Positions 16,464 through 25,460 of a DNA stretch of 64,000 bases are shown here, piece after piece. The position numbers and the translations under genes were made by a program. Source of the DNA: Mesorhizobium sp. B2-1-8 (GTDB taxonomy: Bacteria; Pseudomonadota; Alphaproteobacteria; Rhizobiales; Rhizobiaceae); the NCBI RefSeq assembly GCF_006442545.2, contig NZ_CP083952.1, positions 4,441,501-4,505,500 of the forward strand, read 5' to 3'. Numbering within the stretch: the first letter of the stretch is position 1; each line of letters starts with the position of its first letter. The notes below the pieces were generated by a model. It worked only from the letters and a program-made list of their open reading frames with translations, searched no databases and was not told where the DNA came from.

Positions 16464-17216
16464 ATGCGAATTTCACATGCTTTCTTTTTGTTAGTCGTCT
16501 CAACTGTGACTATGTACGTCGCAGTCCAATTCGCCGTTGCCGACAAGGCGAAGTCGATACAGCAAGAGCCGATGACTTTTAAGATCATCGAGAATCCCCA
16601 CTGCGAGAACTGCGTTGTCGTGTTCGCCGACGGCGAGATTTCTGACACGACCATCGACCGCTTTCAGACGACGCTCGATCATCTCGAGAAGTCCACAAAC
16701 TGGTCGCGAGACAACGCCAGAAAGGGCCTAGGTCCACATTTTATCCTACTTCTTGATTCTCTTGGCGGGCTGGCCAGTCCAGCCTATTCAGTGTCAAGAC
16801 AAGCTAGAATTTACGGCGCAATAACGGTTGTCGCACGCCCGTCTGTAACAGTTGAGATCGACGGCGCGCTTGATCCCTCATCATGTAATTCTGCCTGCAG
16901 CCTCATTTTGATGGGCGGCAAGCAGCGCTTCTCCCACATTTTCTCCAATATCGGCCTCCATCAAATTTATCCTTTAGTCAAGGATAAGCGCAATTTCACG
17001 CGAAGCGAGGTTCTGCAATATTTGTCATTTTTCAAAGAAGGATCAGCTGATCTTGCTAGACATATTTCTGAGATGGAAATGGATCAGAGAATTTTTCTGA
17101 TTGCGATGCAGCAGACGGAAGATGAATTTCATTTTCTCAGTGCTTCAGAGGCCATATCGCTCAAATTGATAAACGCGAATGTTGACTCACTTGTTGGGAT
17201 TGACCATCGCTCTTAG
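16464..17216 (+). CDS. Periplasmic ClpP-like protein (COG3904 type)
   Basis: 250 residues with an N-terminal signal peptide or anchor (MRISHAFFLLVVSTVTMYV). The core LLLDSLGGLASPAYSVSRQA, then CNSACSLILMGGKQRF, matches the pattern of predicted periplasmic ClpP/crotonase-fold proteins (COG3904), where Ser in the NSAC-like segment could be catalytic. GAGGGG six bases before ATG 16464 decides the start over a possible codon at 16437. It is AT-richer than the housekeeping genes and lies just outside the integrative element, so it could be older imported DNA. Its role is unknown. Confidence 0.75.
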   Translation: MRISHAFFLLVVSTVTMYVAVQFAVADKAKSIQQEPMTFKIIENPHCENCVVVFADGEISDTTIDRFQTTLDHLEKSTNWSRDNARKGLGPHFILLLDSLGGLASPAYSVSRQARIYGAITVVARPSVTVEIDGALDPSSCNSACSLILMGGKQRFSHIFSNIGLHQIYPLVKDKRNFTRSEVLQYLSFFKEGSADLARHISEMEMDQRIFLIAMQQTEDEFHFLSASEAISLKLINANVDSLVGIDHRS

Positions 17217-17235
17217 CATTCCTTGCATTGAATAA

Positions 17236-17295
17236 CCGCATATCCAGGACCATTGACAAAATCTCTTTGGTCAATGCTTTACATCTGATATGCGG
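17236..17295. terminator. Large nested inverted repeat between convergent genes
   Basis: Outer 9-bp arms CCGCATATC (17236-17244) and GATATGCGG (17287-17295) enclose 7-bp arms CATTGAC (17251-17257) and GTCAATG (17270-17276). Between convergent genes, it probably works as a two-way transcription barrier, although no clear U-tract follows. Confidence 0.5.
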
Positions 17296-17331
17296 GCCTA
17301 GGCAAAAACTTCTTGCCCAATCGCTATGTCT

Positions 17332-18279
17332 TTAGCCCTCAAACTTTTTTAACCCCTTGGCCAGCAGCTCCCCAACCTCCTGCAATGTCGGCATCGACGG
17401 TGCGGTGCCTGGACGGGTCACGGAAATGCCGGCAACGGCGCAGGCGAAGCGCACCGCCTCCAGCGGCTCCATGCCGCGCGAAAGTGCTGCGGCCAGGCCG
17501 CCATTGAAGGCGTCCCCCGCGCCGGTGGTCTCGACGACAGGGCCGGCACTGATGGCTGGAACATGCTCGGACCGATTCTTCGCGTGCAGCAGCGCGCCCT
17601 TGTCGCCGAGCGTGACGATGACCGTACCGACGCCCTTTTCAAGCAGCTTGTCCGCGGCGACGCGCGCTTCATCGACGGAGGAGACTTTCAGCCCGGTCAA
17701 TTCCTCCGCCTCTGTCTCGTTCGGCGTAAGATAGTCGCAGAGCGTGTAGATGCGGTCGGGAAGCGTTGCGGCGGGTGCCGGATTGAGAATGGTCGTCACC
17801 CCTGCCCCGCGCGCGATCTCCAGGGCCCGCATCGCGGCATCGATCGGCTGTTCGAGCTGCGTAACGAAAACACCGGCACTCCTGACAAGGTCGGCATTGG
17901 CATCGATATCCTCAGGCGTGATCAGCATGGCGGCGCCGGGGCTGACGATGATGGCGTTGTTGCCGCTTCCCTCCTCGACGAAGATGTAGGCGGCGCCGGT
18001 ATAGCTGTCCGGCGTGTCGATTGCGGCGCTCTTCACGCCGGCATCCTTCCAGGTCCGCTTGGCCATGTCGGCGAAGGCGTCGACGCCGAGCCTGGTCAGG
18101 AATGTGACGTCCGCCCCCAGCTTGCCGGCGGCCACCGCCTGGTTCGAACCCTTGCCGCCTGGTCCCAGCTTGAAGGAATTGCCGAGGATCGTTTCACCCA
18201 TGCGCGGCTGGCGATCGGCGCGATAGGCGGTGTCGGCAACAAACACACCGAGAATGACGATCGGCTTGCCCGAGGCCAT
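17332..18279 (-). CDS. rbsK: Ribokinase (PfkB family)
   Basis: 315 residues. The N-terminal substrate motif is GPGGKGSNQAVAAGKLGADV, and the C-terminal PfkB signature TTGAGDAFNGG holds the catalytic Asp; NPAPA near residue 170 is typical of ribokinases. It phosphorylates ribose or a related sugar with ATP in the cytoplasm. Start is the ATG at 18279 (MASGKPIVILG), 4 bp after the mutarotase gene ends; longer readings add an un-family-like leader. With RbsD/FucU next to it, a ribose- or deoxysugar-like substrate for the locus is probable. Confidence 0.93.
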   Translation of the reverse strand: MASGKPIVILGVFVADTAYRADRQPRMGETILGNSFKLGPGGKGSNQAVAAGKLGADVTFLTRLGVDAFADMAKRTWKDAGVKSAAIDTPDSYTGAAYIFVEEGSGNNAIIVSPGAAMLITPEDIDANADLVRSAGVFVTQLEQPIDAAMRALEIARGAGVTTILNPAPAATLPDRIYTLCDYLTPNETEAEELTGLKVSSVDEARVAADKLLEKGVGTVIVTLGDKGALLHAKNRSEHVPAISAGPVVETTGAGDAFNGGLAAALSRGMEPLEAVRFACAVAGISVTRPGTAPSMPTLQEVGELLAKGLKKFEG

Positions 18280-18283
18280 GCCG

Positions 18284-18736
18284 CTACTCCGCATCCGGCG
18301 GCACGACGCCCTTGCGGAAAGCAAAGCAGCCGTAGAACCGGAGTTCGCCGGTCTGGATGACGCAATAGGCCTGCTTGGCTCGCTCGTAGAAGGCGTAACG
18401 CTCGACCGGCACCATCGGCCAAGACTTGCCCTCGGCGGCGTCGATCTCCTTCTGCACTTCCTTTTGCACGGTTGGAATCTCGTCCGGCTTGCCGACGATC
18501 TCCATGCGAGCGGCCGAGTCGTCGACGAACGTGTCCAGCGGGTAAAGCGACAGCACCGCCTTCACCACCTGCGCCGCCGAGGCATCGATGCGCAGCACCC
18601 GACCGAGCGCCGTCTGGCGCGCCACCGAATCGGAGGGAAAGTTGGTATCGGCGATGATCAGGTCATCGCCATGGCCCATCGCCCGCAATGCCTGGAGCAC
18701 ATCGGCATTGAGCAACGGATCGATCCCTTTGAGCAT
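18284..18736 (-). CDS. RbsD/FucU family sugar mutarotase
   Basis: 150 residues. MLKGIDPLLNADVLQALRAM, then GHGDDLIIADTNFP, is characteristic of the RbsD/FucU family; the conserved His of the MGHGD segment and the C-terminal Tyr-rich part are present. It interconverts anomers of imported sugars (fucose or ribose type) before kinase action. Sequence features look closer to FucU, but the neighbour is a ribokinase, so the substrate is open. It lies between the MalK-type ATPase gene and rbsK in a three-gene minus-strand operon. Confidence 0.92.
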   Translation of the reverse strand: MLKGIDPLLNADVLQALRAMGHGDDLIIADTNFPSDSVARQTALGRVLRIDASAAQVVKAVLSLYPLDTFVDDSAARMEIVGKPDEIPTVQKEVQKEIDAAEGKSWPMVPVERYAFYERAKQAYCVIQTGELRFYGCFAFRKGVVPPDAE

Positions 18737-18763
18737 GATGGTCCTCGTGAAGTACGTTTGAGA

Positions 18764-19813
18764 TCAGAGACGCTTGCCGGTCTCGGCATCGAACAGATGG
18801 ATATGGTCGAGCCTTGGCCGAAGCCTCAGCGTGTCGCCGGGCTTGAAGTCATGGCGCTCGCGAAACAGCGCCACCATCTCGCCGTCGCCGAAGCGCAGGA
18901 AGACCAGGGTTTCCGATCCGGTCGGCTCGACCACCGAAATCTTGGCCGGCACGCCATCGGGATGGATCTCGAGATGTTCGGGCCGCACGCCATACACCAC
19001 GGAGCGCCCCTCCTCGACGGCGTTGTTCGGAGCAACCGGGAACAGCGTTCCGGCAATGTCGACGCCACCCTTGCGCCCGGTGCCCTTGAGCAGGTTCATC
19101 GACGGCGAGCCGATGAAACCGGCGACGAAAAGGTTGGCCGGCCGGTCGAAAAGCTCCAGCGGCGCGCCGACCTGTTCGATGCGGCCGTCGCGCATGACGA
19201 CGATCTTGTCGGCCATCGTCATGGCTTCGATCTGGTCGTGGGTGACATAGATGGTGGTGGTCTTCAGCCGCTGGTGCAGCTCCTTGATCTCGGTGCGCAT
19301 CTGCACGCGCAGCTTGGCGTCGAGGTTCGAAAGCGGCTCGTCGAACAGGAATACCTGCGGATTGCGCACGATGGCGCGCCCCATGGCGACGCGCTGACGC
19401 TGGCCGCCGGAAAGCTGGCGCGGATAGCGCTTCAGATAGGGGCTGAGGTCGAGGATGTCGGCGGCGCGCTTGACCCGCTCGGCAACCACGGCCGGATCGG
19501 TCTTGCGCAGCTTGAGGGCGAAGGCCATGTTCTGCTCCACCGTCTTGTGCGGATAGAGCGCATAGTTCTGGAACACCATGGCGATGTCGCGTTTTGCGGG
19601 CGGCAGGTGATTGACGACGCGGTCGCCGATGGCGATCGTGCCGCCAGAGACAGTCTCCAGCCCCGCCACCATCCTGAGCAGCGTGGACTTTCCGCAGCCT
19701 GACGGGCCGACAAGCACGACGAACTGGCCATCGGCAATGTCGACGCTGACTTCGTGCAGAACCTTGACGGTTCCAAACGCCTTGGCCACCTTGCTTATCG
19801 CGACTTGAGCCAT
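18764..19813 (-). CDS. Sugar ABC transporter ATP-binding protein (MalK/UgpC type)
   Basis: 349 residues. Walker [14 protein letters not shown], the signature [17 protein letters not shown], Walker [13 protein letters not shown] and a C-terminal TOBE/regulatory domain of about 110 residues are present. It energises a CUT1-type importer, most likely the binding protein and permeases encoded divergently from 20090. Start ATG 19813 (MAQVAISKV) has GGGGGAA just upstream; a longer frame adds 34 unlikely residues. Such ATPases can serve several transporters. Confidence 0.94.
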   Translation of the reverse strand: MAQVAISKVAKAFGTVKVLHEVSVDIADGQFVVLVGPSGCGKSTLLRMVAGLETVSGGTIAIGDRVVNHLPPAKRDIAMVFQNYALYPHKTVEQNMAFALKLRKTDPAVVAERVKRAADILDLSPYLKRYPRQLSGGQRQRVAMGRAIVRNPQVFLFDEPLSNLDAKLRVQMRTEIKELHQRLKTTTIYVTHDQIEAMTMADKIVVMRDGRIEQVGAPLELFDRPANLFVAGFIGSPSMNLLKGTGRKGGVDIAGTLFPVAPNNAVEEGRSVVYGVRPEHLEIHPDGVPAKISVVEPTGSETLVFLRFGDGEMVALFRERHDFKPGDTLRLRPRLDHIHLFDAETGKRL

Positions 19814-19908
19814 CGTTCCCCCATCGGCTCCAATGGCCGTAGGCGCAGAAGCTAACCAACGCGACCGGTCAGGGCAAGCCGGTCTCTTATAGATAAAAAC
19901 CGTTCTCG

Positions 19909-19937
19909 TTGACACGGCGTTTGGTTGCGAGAATAGT
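19909..19937 (+). promoter_or_regulatory. Candidate promoter for binding-protein operon
   Basis: TTGACA (19909-19914), 17-bp spacer, AATAGT (19932-19937) in the 276-bp gap between divergent transporter genes. The -35 is perfect; the -10 matches only partly. Confidence 0.4.
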
Positions 19938-20089
19938 GACGAGCGCCGATCCGAAACGCTGGTACTCTATCCGAAAAAACGGAACGCGAAGTGACGCAGG
20001 TTGGGGTCCTGGTTTCGCATCTGAACAAAGCCAGCGCCCGGCACGATTGGCACTTCGATTCACGACTAACGTTCTGGGAGGAATAGTCC

Positions 20090-21754
20090 ATGCGAGTAGA
20101 TCTTTACGACAAACTGGTCCGTGCCGGCGCTACAAGGCGCGACATATTGAAGGGCGCGGCCTCCATGGCCGCGATCGCGGCCGCATCCGGCGCCGGACTT
20201 GGCGCCCTGACACGCCCGGCTTCGGCCACAAGCGAACTGCGCTCGAAAATCTTGCAGATTCCCGGGGTTGGCAAAGGTCAACCGACCGACGCCGACTTCC
20301 AGAAGGTCGGCGAACTCTGCCTCGATGCGACCAAGGCAAGTGTCAAGCAAGGCGAGTTCGCCGGTGTCGAGCTCGCCTTCATGGGCCTCAACAACCAGAA
20401 TCTGCACAATGTGCTGTTCCGCGGCTTCCTGAAGCCATGGGAGACCTATACCGGCGCCAAGATCAACTGGATCGATCTGGCGCAAGCGGATTACAATGCC
20501 CGCCTGCAGCAGTCGATTGCCACCGGAACCGTCGACTTCGACATTGCCGAGATGGGCGCGCCTTTCGAAGGCGATGTCTGCGGCAAGGGCCTGACCTCTG
20601 AAATGCCCGACTGGGTCAAGAAGCAGATCGACTTCGACGATCTCGTCAACTACCTCAAGCCGCCGGTCGGCACCTGGGATGGCAAGCAGTATCGCGTCAC
20701 CATCGACGGCGACACGCACAACTTCAACTACCGCACCGACGTGTTCGCCGACGCAGACCTTGCCAAGCAGTGGAAGGACGGCGGCGGAGCCGGTGAATGG
20801 GGCGTACCGAAGACCTGGCAGCAGGTGCAGGCCGTCACCAAGTTCCTCAAGGGCAAGAAATTCAAGGGCCAGGACGTCTATGGCTATCTGGATGCGCCCA
20901 AGCCCTGGGGCGGTTTCGGCTTCTACTTCCTGGGCAGCCGTGCCACCGCCTACGCCAAGCATCCCGACGACAAGGCGTGGCTGTTCGACGCCGACACGAT
21001 GAAGCCGCGCATCAACAATCCGGCCTGGGTGCGCGCCATCCAGGACGTCATCGACGCCTTGCCGTCCGAACCGGCCGACCAGATCAATGCCGACCCGAAC
21101 ACCACCGGTTTCCAGCAATTTCTGGCCGGAACCGGTTCAATGATCCCCTGGTGGGGCGACATCGGTTCCAACGCCAAAACCAACGATTCCTCTGTGATTG
21201 GCGACCTTTGCGGCTTCGACATCCTGCCGGGCTCGGATGACGTCTACAATTCCAAGGCCGGCAAATGGGAAAAACTGCCGAGCGGACCGAACTACGCGCC
21301 CAACCTCGCCTATCTCGGCTGGGGCGTCTATGTCATGGCCCGCGTCGACGGCGATCCGAAGAAGCACAAGGCCGCCTGGAGCGCGGCGGCGCATCTCGGT
21401 GGCAAGGATCTGGCAATCTGGACGGCGATGTATCCGTCCGGATTCCAGTGCTACCGCAACAGCCAGCACGACATCGACGAATGGGTGGCGGCCGGCTACG
21501 ACAGGGCATTCATCACGAACTACCTCGACTCCCAGTTCAACTCTTACAATCATCCGAATGGCGCTATAGAGCCACGTATCCCCGGCATCTTCCAATACTA
21601 CAGCGCTGCCGAGGACATCCTGGCCAATACGTTCGCAGGCAAGATGAAGGCACAGGAAGGCGCCGATGCCATCGCCGCTGCCTGGGAGAAGCTGACCGAC
21701 CAGATCGGCCGCGAGAAGCAGATCAAACTCTACAAGGCCTCGCTCGGCGCATAG
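20090..21754 (+). CDS. ABC transporter substrate-binding protein, Tat-exported
   Basis: 554 residues, longer than most sugar-binding proteins (~420). The N-terminus holds a twin-arginine signal (ATRRDILKGAASMAAIAAA), so it should be exported folded. The rest is of the extracellular solute-binding family 1 type (FDIAEMGAPFEGD, then IPWWGDIGSNA). A ribosome-binding site GGGAGGA precedes the ATG. It is followed by a strong stem-loop (21777-21803) and two permease genes. The ligand is probably a carbohydrate; its size cannot be told. Confidence 0.9.
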   Translation: MRVDLYDKLVRAGATRRDILKGAASMAAIAAASGAGLGALTRPASATSELRSKILQIPGVGKGQPTDADFQKVGELCLDATKASVKQGEFAGVELAFMGLNNQNLHNVLFRGFLKPWETYTGAKINWIDLAQADYNARLQQSIATGTVDFDIAEMGAPFEGDVCGKGLTSEMPDWVKKQIDFDDLVNYLKPPVGTWDGKQYRVTIDGDTHNFNYRTDVFADADLAKQWKDGGGAGEWGVPKTWQQVQAVTKFLKGKKFKGQDVYGYLDAPKPWGGFGFYFLGSRATAYAKHPDDKAWLFDADTMKPRINNPAWVRAIQDVIDALPSEPADQINADPNTTGFQQFLAGTGSMIPWWGDIGSNAKTNDSSVIGDLCGFDILPGSDDVYNSKAGKWEKLPSGPNYAPNLAYLGWGVYVMARVDGDPKKHKAAWSAAAHLGGKDLAIWTAMYPSGFQCYRNSQHDIDEWVAAGYDRAFITNYLDSQFNSYNHPNGAIEPRIPGIFQYYSAAEDILANTFAGKMKAQEGADAIAAAWEKLTDQIGREKQIKLYKASLGA

Positions 21755-21776
21755 GTGGACGTTTGATAAAAGTCAC

Positions 21777-21803
21777 GGCCCGGCGTCACATCATCGCCGG
21801 GCC
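21777..21803 (+). promoter_or_regulatory. Intercistronic stem-loop after binding-protein gene
   Basis: GGCCCGGCG / CGCCGGGCC, perfect 9-bp arms with a 9-nt loop, then GAGTTTTG. It stands between binding-protein and permease genes, as in the operon at 1403-3555, and may lower downstream expression or protect upstream mRNA. Confidence 0.6.
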
Positions 21804-21851
21804 GAGTTTTGACCGGCTCTGCCGGCCATCGTACCAGAAGAGGCGAGAGGC

Positions 21852-22973
21852 GTGGCTGAACAGACCTCGACCACGAATGCGTGGCCGGCAAATTCCACAC
21901 CGATGGATCTGATCCCGCCTGGCCGCAAACGCTTCGGCTGGACACTGATGGCCTTGGCCACACTCGGCCTCCTGGCGACGATCCTGCTTCAGATCCTCTA
22001 CAAGACCGAGGTCGATACGATCGGCTTCGAGACATGGCGGCCCGTGGTCTACGCCTATGTGCTATGGGGCGTTGCTATCGGGATCGGCCAGGTTCTGACA
22101 CGCGGCGAGGACGGCCAGCGCGCGCTGTTCCTGCTGCCGGCGCTGCTGTTCACCATCGCCATGGTGATCTTTCCCACGCTGTTTGGTTTCTATATCGCGC
22201 TCACCGACTGGAACCTCAGTTCCTTCAGCGGCCGCAGGTTCAACGGGCTCGACAATTTCTGGCAGATGCTCGGCGATCCATACTACCGCAATGCGCTGTT
22301 CAACATGGTGCTCTATGTGCTTGCGGTGCTGGTCGAATATGTCATCGCCTTCGGGCTGGCGCTGTTGCTCAACGCGCAGATCCGGGCGCGAAAATTCTTC
22401 CGCGTCGTCTTCCTGATGCCGCTGATGCTGTCGCCGGTCGCGGTGTCCTGGATGATCGGCAAATCGCTGATGGAATACCGGTTCGGCCCGGCGGCGACGC
22501 TGGCGCGCCATCTCGGCTGGGATAATCCCGCCTTCTTCTCAGAGCCGATCACAGCCCGCATCTCGATCATGATGCTGGACGCCTGGACCTTCATCCCCTT
22601 CATGATGATCATGCTGCTGGCCGGACTGCAGGCGATGTCCCGCGAGGTGCTGGAGGCGGCGCGTGTCGACGGCGCCAATGCATGGCAAACCTTCTGGCAG
22701 GTCACCTTCCCGCTGATGCTGCCGGTGTCTGTGACCGCCGTCATCCTGCGCATCATCTTCAAGCTGAAGCTTGCGGACATCATCATTACGGTGACGTCGG
22801 GCGGCCCTGGCGGAGCCACCGATTCGGTGTCGAGCTTCATCTACCGCGAATATCGCGACCGCTCGAATGTCGGCTACGGCACCATGCTGGCGATGGCCTA
22901 TCTCGTCATCATCGTCGTGTTCGTGACCTGGCTCCTGAAGATCGCCAACCGCTTCGTGCGCAACGTCAACTAG
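21852..22973 (+). CDS. Sugar ABC transporter permease (MalF-like)
   Basis: 373 residues with about eight hydrophobic segments. The EAA loop that docks the ATPase is EAARVDGANAWQTFWQVTFP near residues 273-292. There is an N-terminal hydrophilic tail of ~30 residues. It forms the membrane channel with the next gene product, 12 bp downstream. The start codon at 21852 is GTG, with GAGGCGAGAGGC upstream. Confidence 0.92.
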   Translation: MAEQTSTTNAWPANSTPMDLIPPGRKRFGWTLMALATLGLLATILLQILYKTEVDTIGFETWRPVVYAYVLWGVAIGIGQVLTRGEDGQRALFLLPALLFTIAMVIFPTLFGFYIALTDWNLSSFSGRRFNGLDNFWQMLGDPYYRNALFNMVLYVLAVLVEYVIAFGLALLLNAQIRARKFFRVVFLMPLMLSPVAVSWMIGKSLMEYRFGPAATLARHLGWDNPAFFSEPITARISIMMLDAWTFIPFMMIMLLAGLQAMSREVLEAARVDGANAWQTFWQVTFPLMLPVSVTAVILRIIFKLKLADIIITVTSGGPGGATDSVSSFIYREYRDRSNVGYGTMLAMAYLVIIVVFVTWLLKIANRFVRNVN

Positions 22974-22985
22974 AGCGGCCGGATC

Positions 22986-23903
22986 ATGAGCGTTCAGACC
23001 ACCGACTATACCGTCTCCGAAATCCGCTCCCCGGCGAGCTTCATCACCAGCCGTGTCTTCATCTATGGCGCACTTGTCTTCTGGGCTTTCATCTGCCTGT
23101 TCCCCATCTACTGGACGATAACGACCTCGTTCAAATCGGCGGTCGACGTCACGCAAGGGCATCTGATCCCGTTTGTCGACTTCCAGCCGGATTGGAAAGG
23201 CTGGCGATCGCTTGGCCTGTCGCCGGACTCGATCTTCCAGACCTCGACCGTGCGCGACGAGTTCCTCAAGCGTTTCATGAATTCGGTCATCACCTCGGTT
23301 GGTGCGTCGAGCCTGGCGATCATCATCGGCAGCCTCGCCGCGTATGGCCTGACCCGCTATCGCTACCATTTCGCCTGGTTCAAGAACGAGGACATCTCGT
23401 TCTTCTTCCTGTCGCAGTTGATCCTGCCGCCGGTGGTGCTCGCCCTACCCTTCCTAGTGCTCTACCGCGAAGTCGGGCTGCTCGATACGCGCATCGGGTT
23501 GATCCTGCTCTACACGCTGATGGTGCTGCCGATCGTCATCTGGATCATGCGCGACCAGTTCAACTCGATTCCAGTCGAACTCGAGGAAGCAGCCCTCGTC
23601 GACGGCCTGTCGATCTGGGGCGCCTTTTTCCGCATCGTCATGCCGATCGCGCTGCCGGGCATGGTCGCCGCCTTCATCCTGGCAATGGTGCTGTGCTGGA
23701 ACGAGTATTTCTTCGCCGCCCTTTTGACCTCGACGGACGCCAAGACGATCCCGGTCATGGTTGCCAGCCAGACGGGGTCGCAAGGCATCAACTGGTGGTC
23801 GATGGCCGCGCTGGCCACCGCAGCGATCGCGCCGCTTGCGGTCATTGGTATCGCGCTGGAGCGCTACCTGATCATGGGCATGACGGCTGGTGCGGTGAAG
23901 TGA
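22986..23903 (+). CDS. Sugar ABC transporter permease (MalG-like)
   Basis: 305 residues, about six membrane segments. The EAA loop is EEAALVDGLSIWGAFFRIVM near residue 199, and the family's late segment CWNEYFFAALL follows. It is the partner of the MalF-like permease and completes the CUT1 importer with the Tat-exported binding protein and probably the ATPase at 18764-19813. The plus-strand operon ends here, facing a minus-strand gene 53 bp away. Confidence 0.92.
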   Translation: MSVQTTDYTVSEIRSPASFITSRVFIYGALVFWAFICLFPIYWTITTSFKSAVDVTQGHLIPFVDFQPDWKGWRSLGLSPDSIFQTSTVRDEFLKRFMNSVITSVGASSLAIIIGSLAAYGLTRYRYHFAWFKNEDISFFFLSQLILPPVVLALPFLVLYREVGLLDTRIGLILLYTLMVLPIVIWIMRDQFNSIPVELEEAALVDGLSIWGAFFRIVMPIALPGMVAAFILAMVLCWNEYFFAALLTSTDAKTIPVMVASQTGSQGINWWSMAALATAAIAPLAVIGIALERYLIMGMTAGAVK

Positions 23904-23956
23904 CCGGGCGCCTCTTCTTTCCCTCTGTACCCCTCTGTGGGAGAAGGAAGGGCGCG

Positions 23957-24700
23957 CTAGGCCTTCAGGATCGCGCGCAGATGATCCATGATCATGGCGA
24001 CGCCCTTCTGTCCAAGCTCTGCCGAAGCATCCGCCGCGCTCGCCGTATACCAGGTTTTGTTGTCCGCGAAGTGCGCGGCGTCCACTGCTTCCGGACATAG
24101 CGCCAGCATCAGCGATGTCTCGCCGATGCCGGCATGGTCGAATGGATATTTGCCGTTCATGGCGGCCGGCATCAGCGGATGCACCTGCACCCAGTTGAAG
24201 AAATTTTCGCCCGCGGCATGCCCGGCATAGTAGTCGGCCATCGTCTCGGAACCCCACCAGCCCTCGCCGCGCTGCTTCTCGAGGAAGCGGAAGATCGCCT
24301 GCCTGCCGGCGGTCTTGAAGGCGAGATCGGTCGGCATGCCGGCGGCGAAATTCTCGGTCTGGTGATGGACGATGGCGTGGATGTTGCGGAAACCGATACG
24401 CAGCAGGCTGTAGAACAGCTCCTCGCCGAACGGCGCCAGTTGATTGCCGCCGACCTGAACGGAGCCACTGCCTTCCGGCGGTGCCACCGCATAACTCGCT
24501 GCACCGTAATAGAAGGGCGGCAGGATGACGACATCGCTCTCTTGTTCGAGCAGCTCCAACGTCTTGATGACGGCCAGCGTGTCCATGCCGACGGCCATGT
24601 GCTCGCCATGGTATTCCAGCACGCCGAGCGGCAGCGCAACCGGCCAATTCTCAGCGATCGCCTTGCGGATCTGGTGCGGCAGCATCAGTTCATAGCGCAT
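23957..24700 (-). CDS. Creatininase family protein
   Basis: 247 residues. LPLGVLEYHGEHMAVGMDT is the metal-binding block of the creatininase/creatinine amidohydrolase family (E, H and D ligands), with further ligands in HHQTENFAAG and GEN. Family members hydrolyse cyclic amides or formamides, such as creatinine or FAPy in MftE-like and riboflavin pathways. The reaction here is unknown. It lies 3 bp after the SIS-domain gene, in the same operon, amid sugar-uptake genes, so a role on an amino- or amide-bearing sugar derivative is possible. Confidence 0.85.
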   Translation of the reverse strand: MRYELMLPHQIRKAIAENWPVALPLGVLEYHGEHMAVGMDTLAVIKTLELLEQESDVVILPPFYYGAASYAVAPPEGSGSVQVGGNQLAPFGEELFYSLLRIGFRNIHAIVHHQTENFAAGMPTDLAFKTAGRQAIFRFLEKQRGEGWWGSETMADYYAGHAAGENFFNWVQVHPLMPAAMNGKYPFDHAGIGETSLMLALCPEAVDAAHFADNKTWYTASAADASAELGQKGVAMIMDHLRAILKA

Positions 24701-24703
24701 GGT

Positions 24704-25270
24704 CTATTCCATGTTGGTGTGGCGGGCGCGCATGGCTTCCGGCGACGCCGCGGTCAATTCCCTGAGTTTCAGGATCATGATCTCGAACAGCAGGAACAGC
24801 GCGCCCTCGAAAACCGAGCCCATCGGCAGCACCGACGTCTTTTGCGGTCCCTGGTCGTCGGCCATGGTCTGCGCCGGGATCAGCAGCGTCATGTCGGCAA
24901 GCCCTACAGCGCTGCCGCCCGCCTGGGCGGTCAGGAGGAGGACGGTCGCGCCTGCCGCGCGCGCGATGCGCATCAGGGTGAGCACGGTCGAGGTTTGGCC
25001 AGGCCCGGAACTGACAAGCAAAACATCGCCCTGCGCTACAGGCGGCGTGTTCATGTCGCCGACGACCGAAACCGGCAGGCCCAGATGATAGAGCCGCATG
25101 GCGAAGCCCTTCACCTGCAAGGCCTCGCGGCCGCAGCCATAGACGACGATCTGCCTGGCATCCACCAGCATCCCGCAGGCGGCGTCGATCCGGTCGCCAT
25201 CGACGCGCGCCAGCACCGCGCCAAGCTCGTCGAGTGCGGTCCTGAACATCTGCGAGCCGGAGTTGTTCAT
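24704..25270 (-). CDS. SIS-domain sugar isomerase-like protein
   Basis: 188 residues from ATG 25270 (MNNSGSQMFR). The SIS fold has IVVYGCGREALQVKGFAMRL, VLLVSSGPGQTSTV and a late helix FEGALFLLFEIMI, as in 6-phospho-3-hexuloisomerases and phosphosugar-binding proteins. It likely binds or isomerises a sugar phosphate. An alternative TTG start at 25312 would add 14 residues; neither has a strong ribosome-binding site. The gene leads the small operon with the creatininase-family gene. Confidence 0.83.
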   Translation of the reverse strand: MNNSGSQMFRTALDELGAVLARVDGDRIDAACGMLVDARQIVVYGCGREALQVKGFAMRLYHLGLPVSVVGDMNTPPVAQGDVLLVSSGPGQTSTVLTLMRIARAAGATVLLLTAQAGGSAVGLADMTLLIPAQTMADDQGPQKTSVLPMGSVFEGALFLLFEIMILKLRELTAASPEAMRARHTNME

Positions 25271-25413
25271 GGCCGCGCCACCGGCGTGCCGGTAGTCGAA
25301 GATGATTGGCAATTCCCGATCATGCTCTTCCCCGGAACGGCTTGATTTCGTTCATGCTAGCAACCGCGAAAATGCGTGTCCAACGCTCAGCGGTGCTTTT
25401 GCCTAGCCACGAG

Positions 25414-25435
25414 CATGATAGTGTCATGTCAGACA
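25414..25435. promoter_or_regulatory. Possible operator upstream of aldo/keto reductase
   Basis: CATGA-TAGTG-TCATG (25414-25428) and the overlapping TGTC-ATGTCA-GACA (25422-25435) are two short palindromes in the gap between divergent genes. Short half-sites make this tentative. Confidence 0.3.
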
Positions 25436-25460
25436 AATCAATCCGGGAAAATTTCAAGAC

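Noticed and set aside
18230..19702. Long plus-strand open frame across the mutarotase and ATPase genes
   Set aside because: Antisense to two recognised genes; His/Arg-rich with no family signs.
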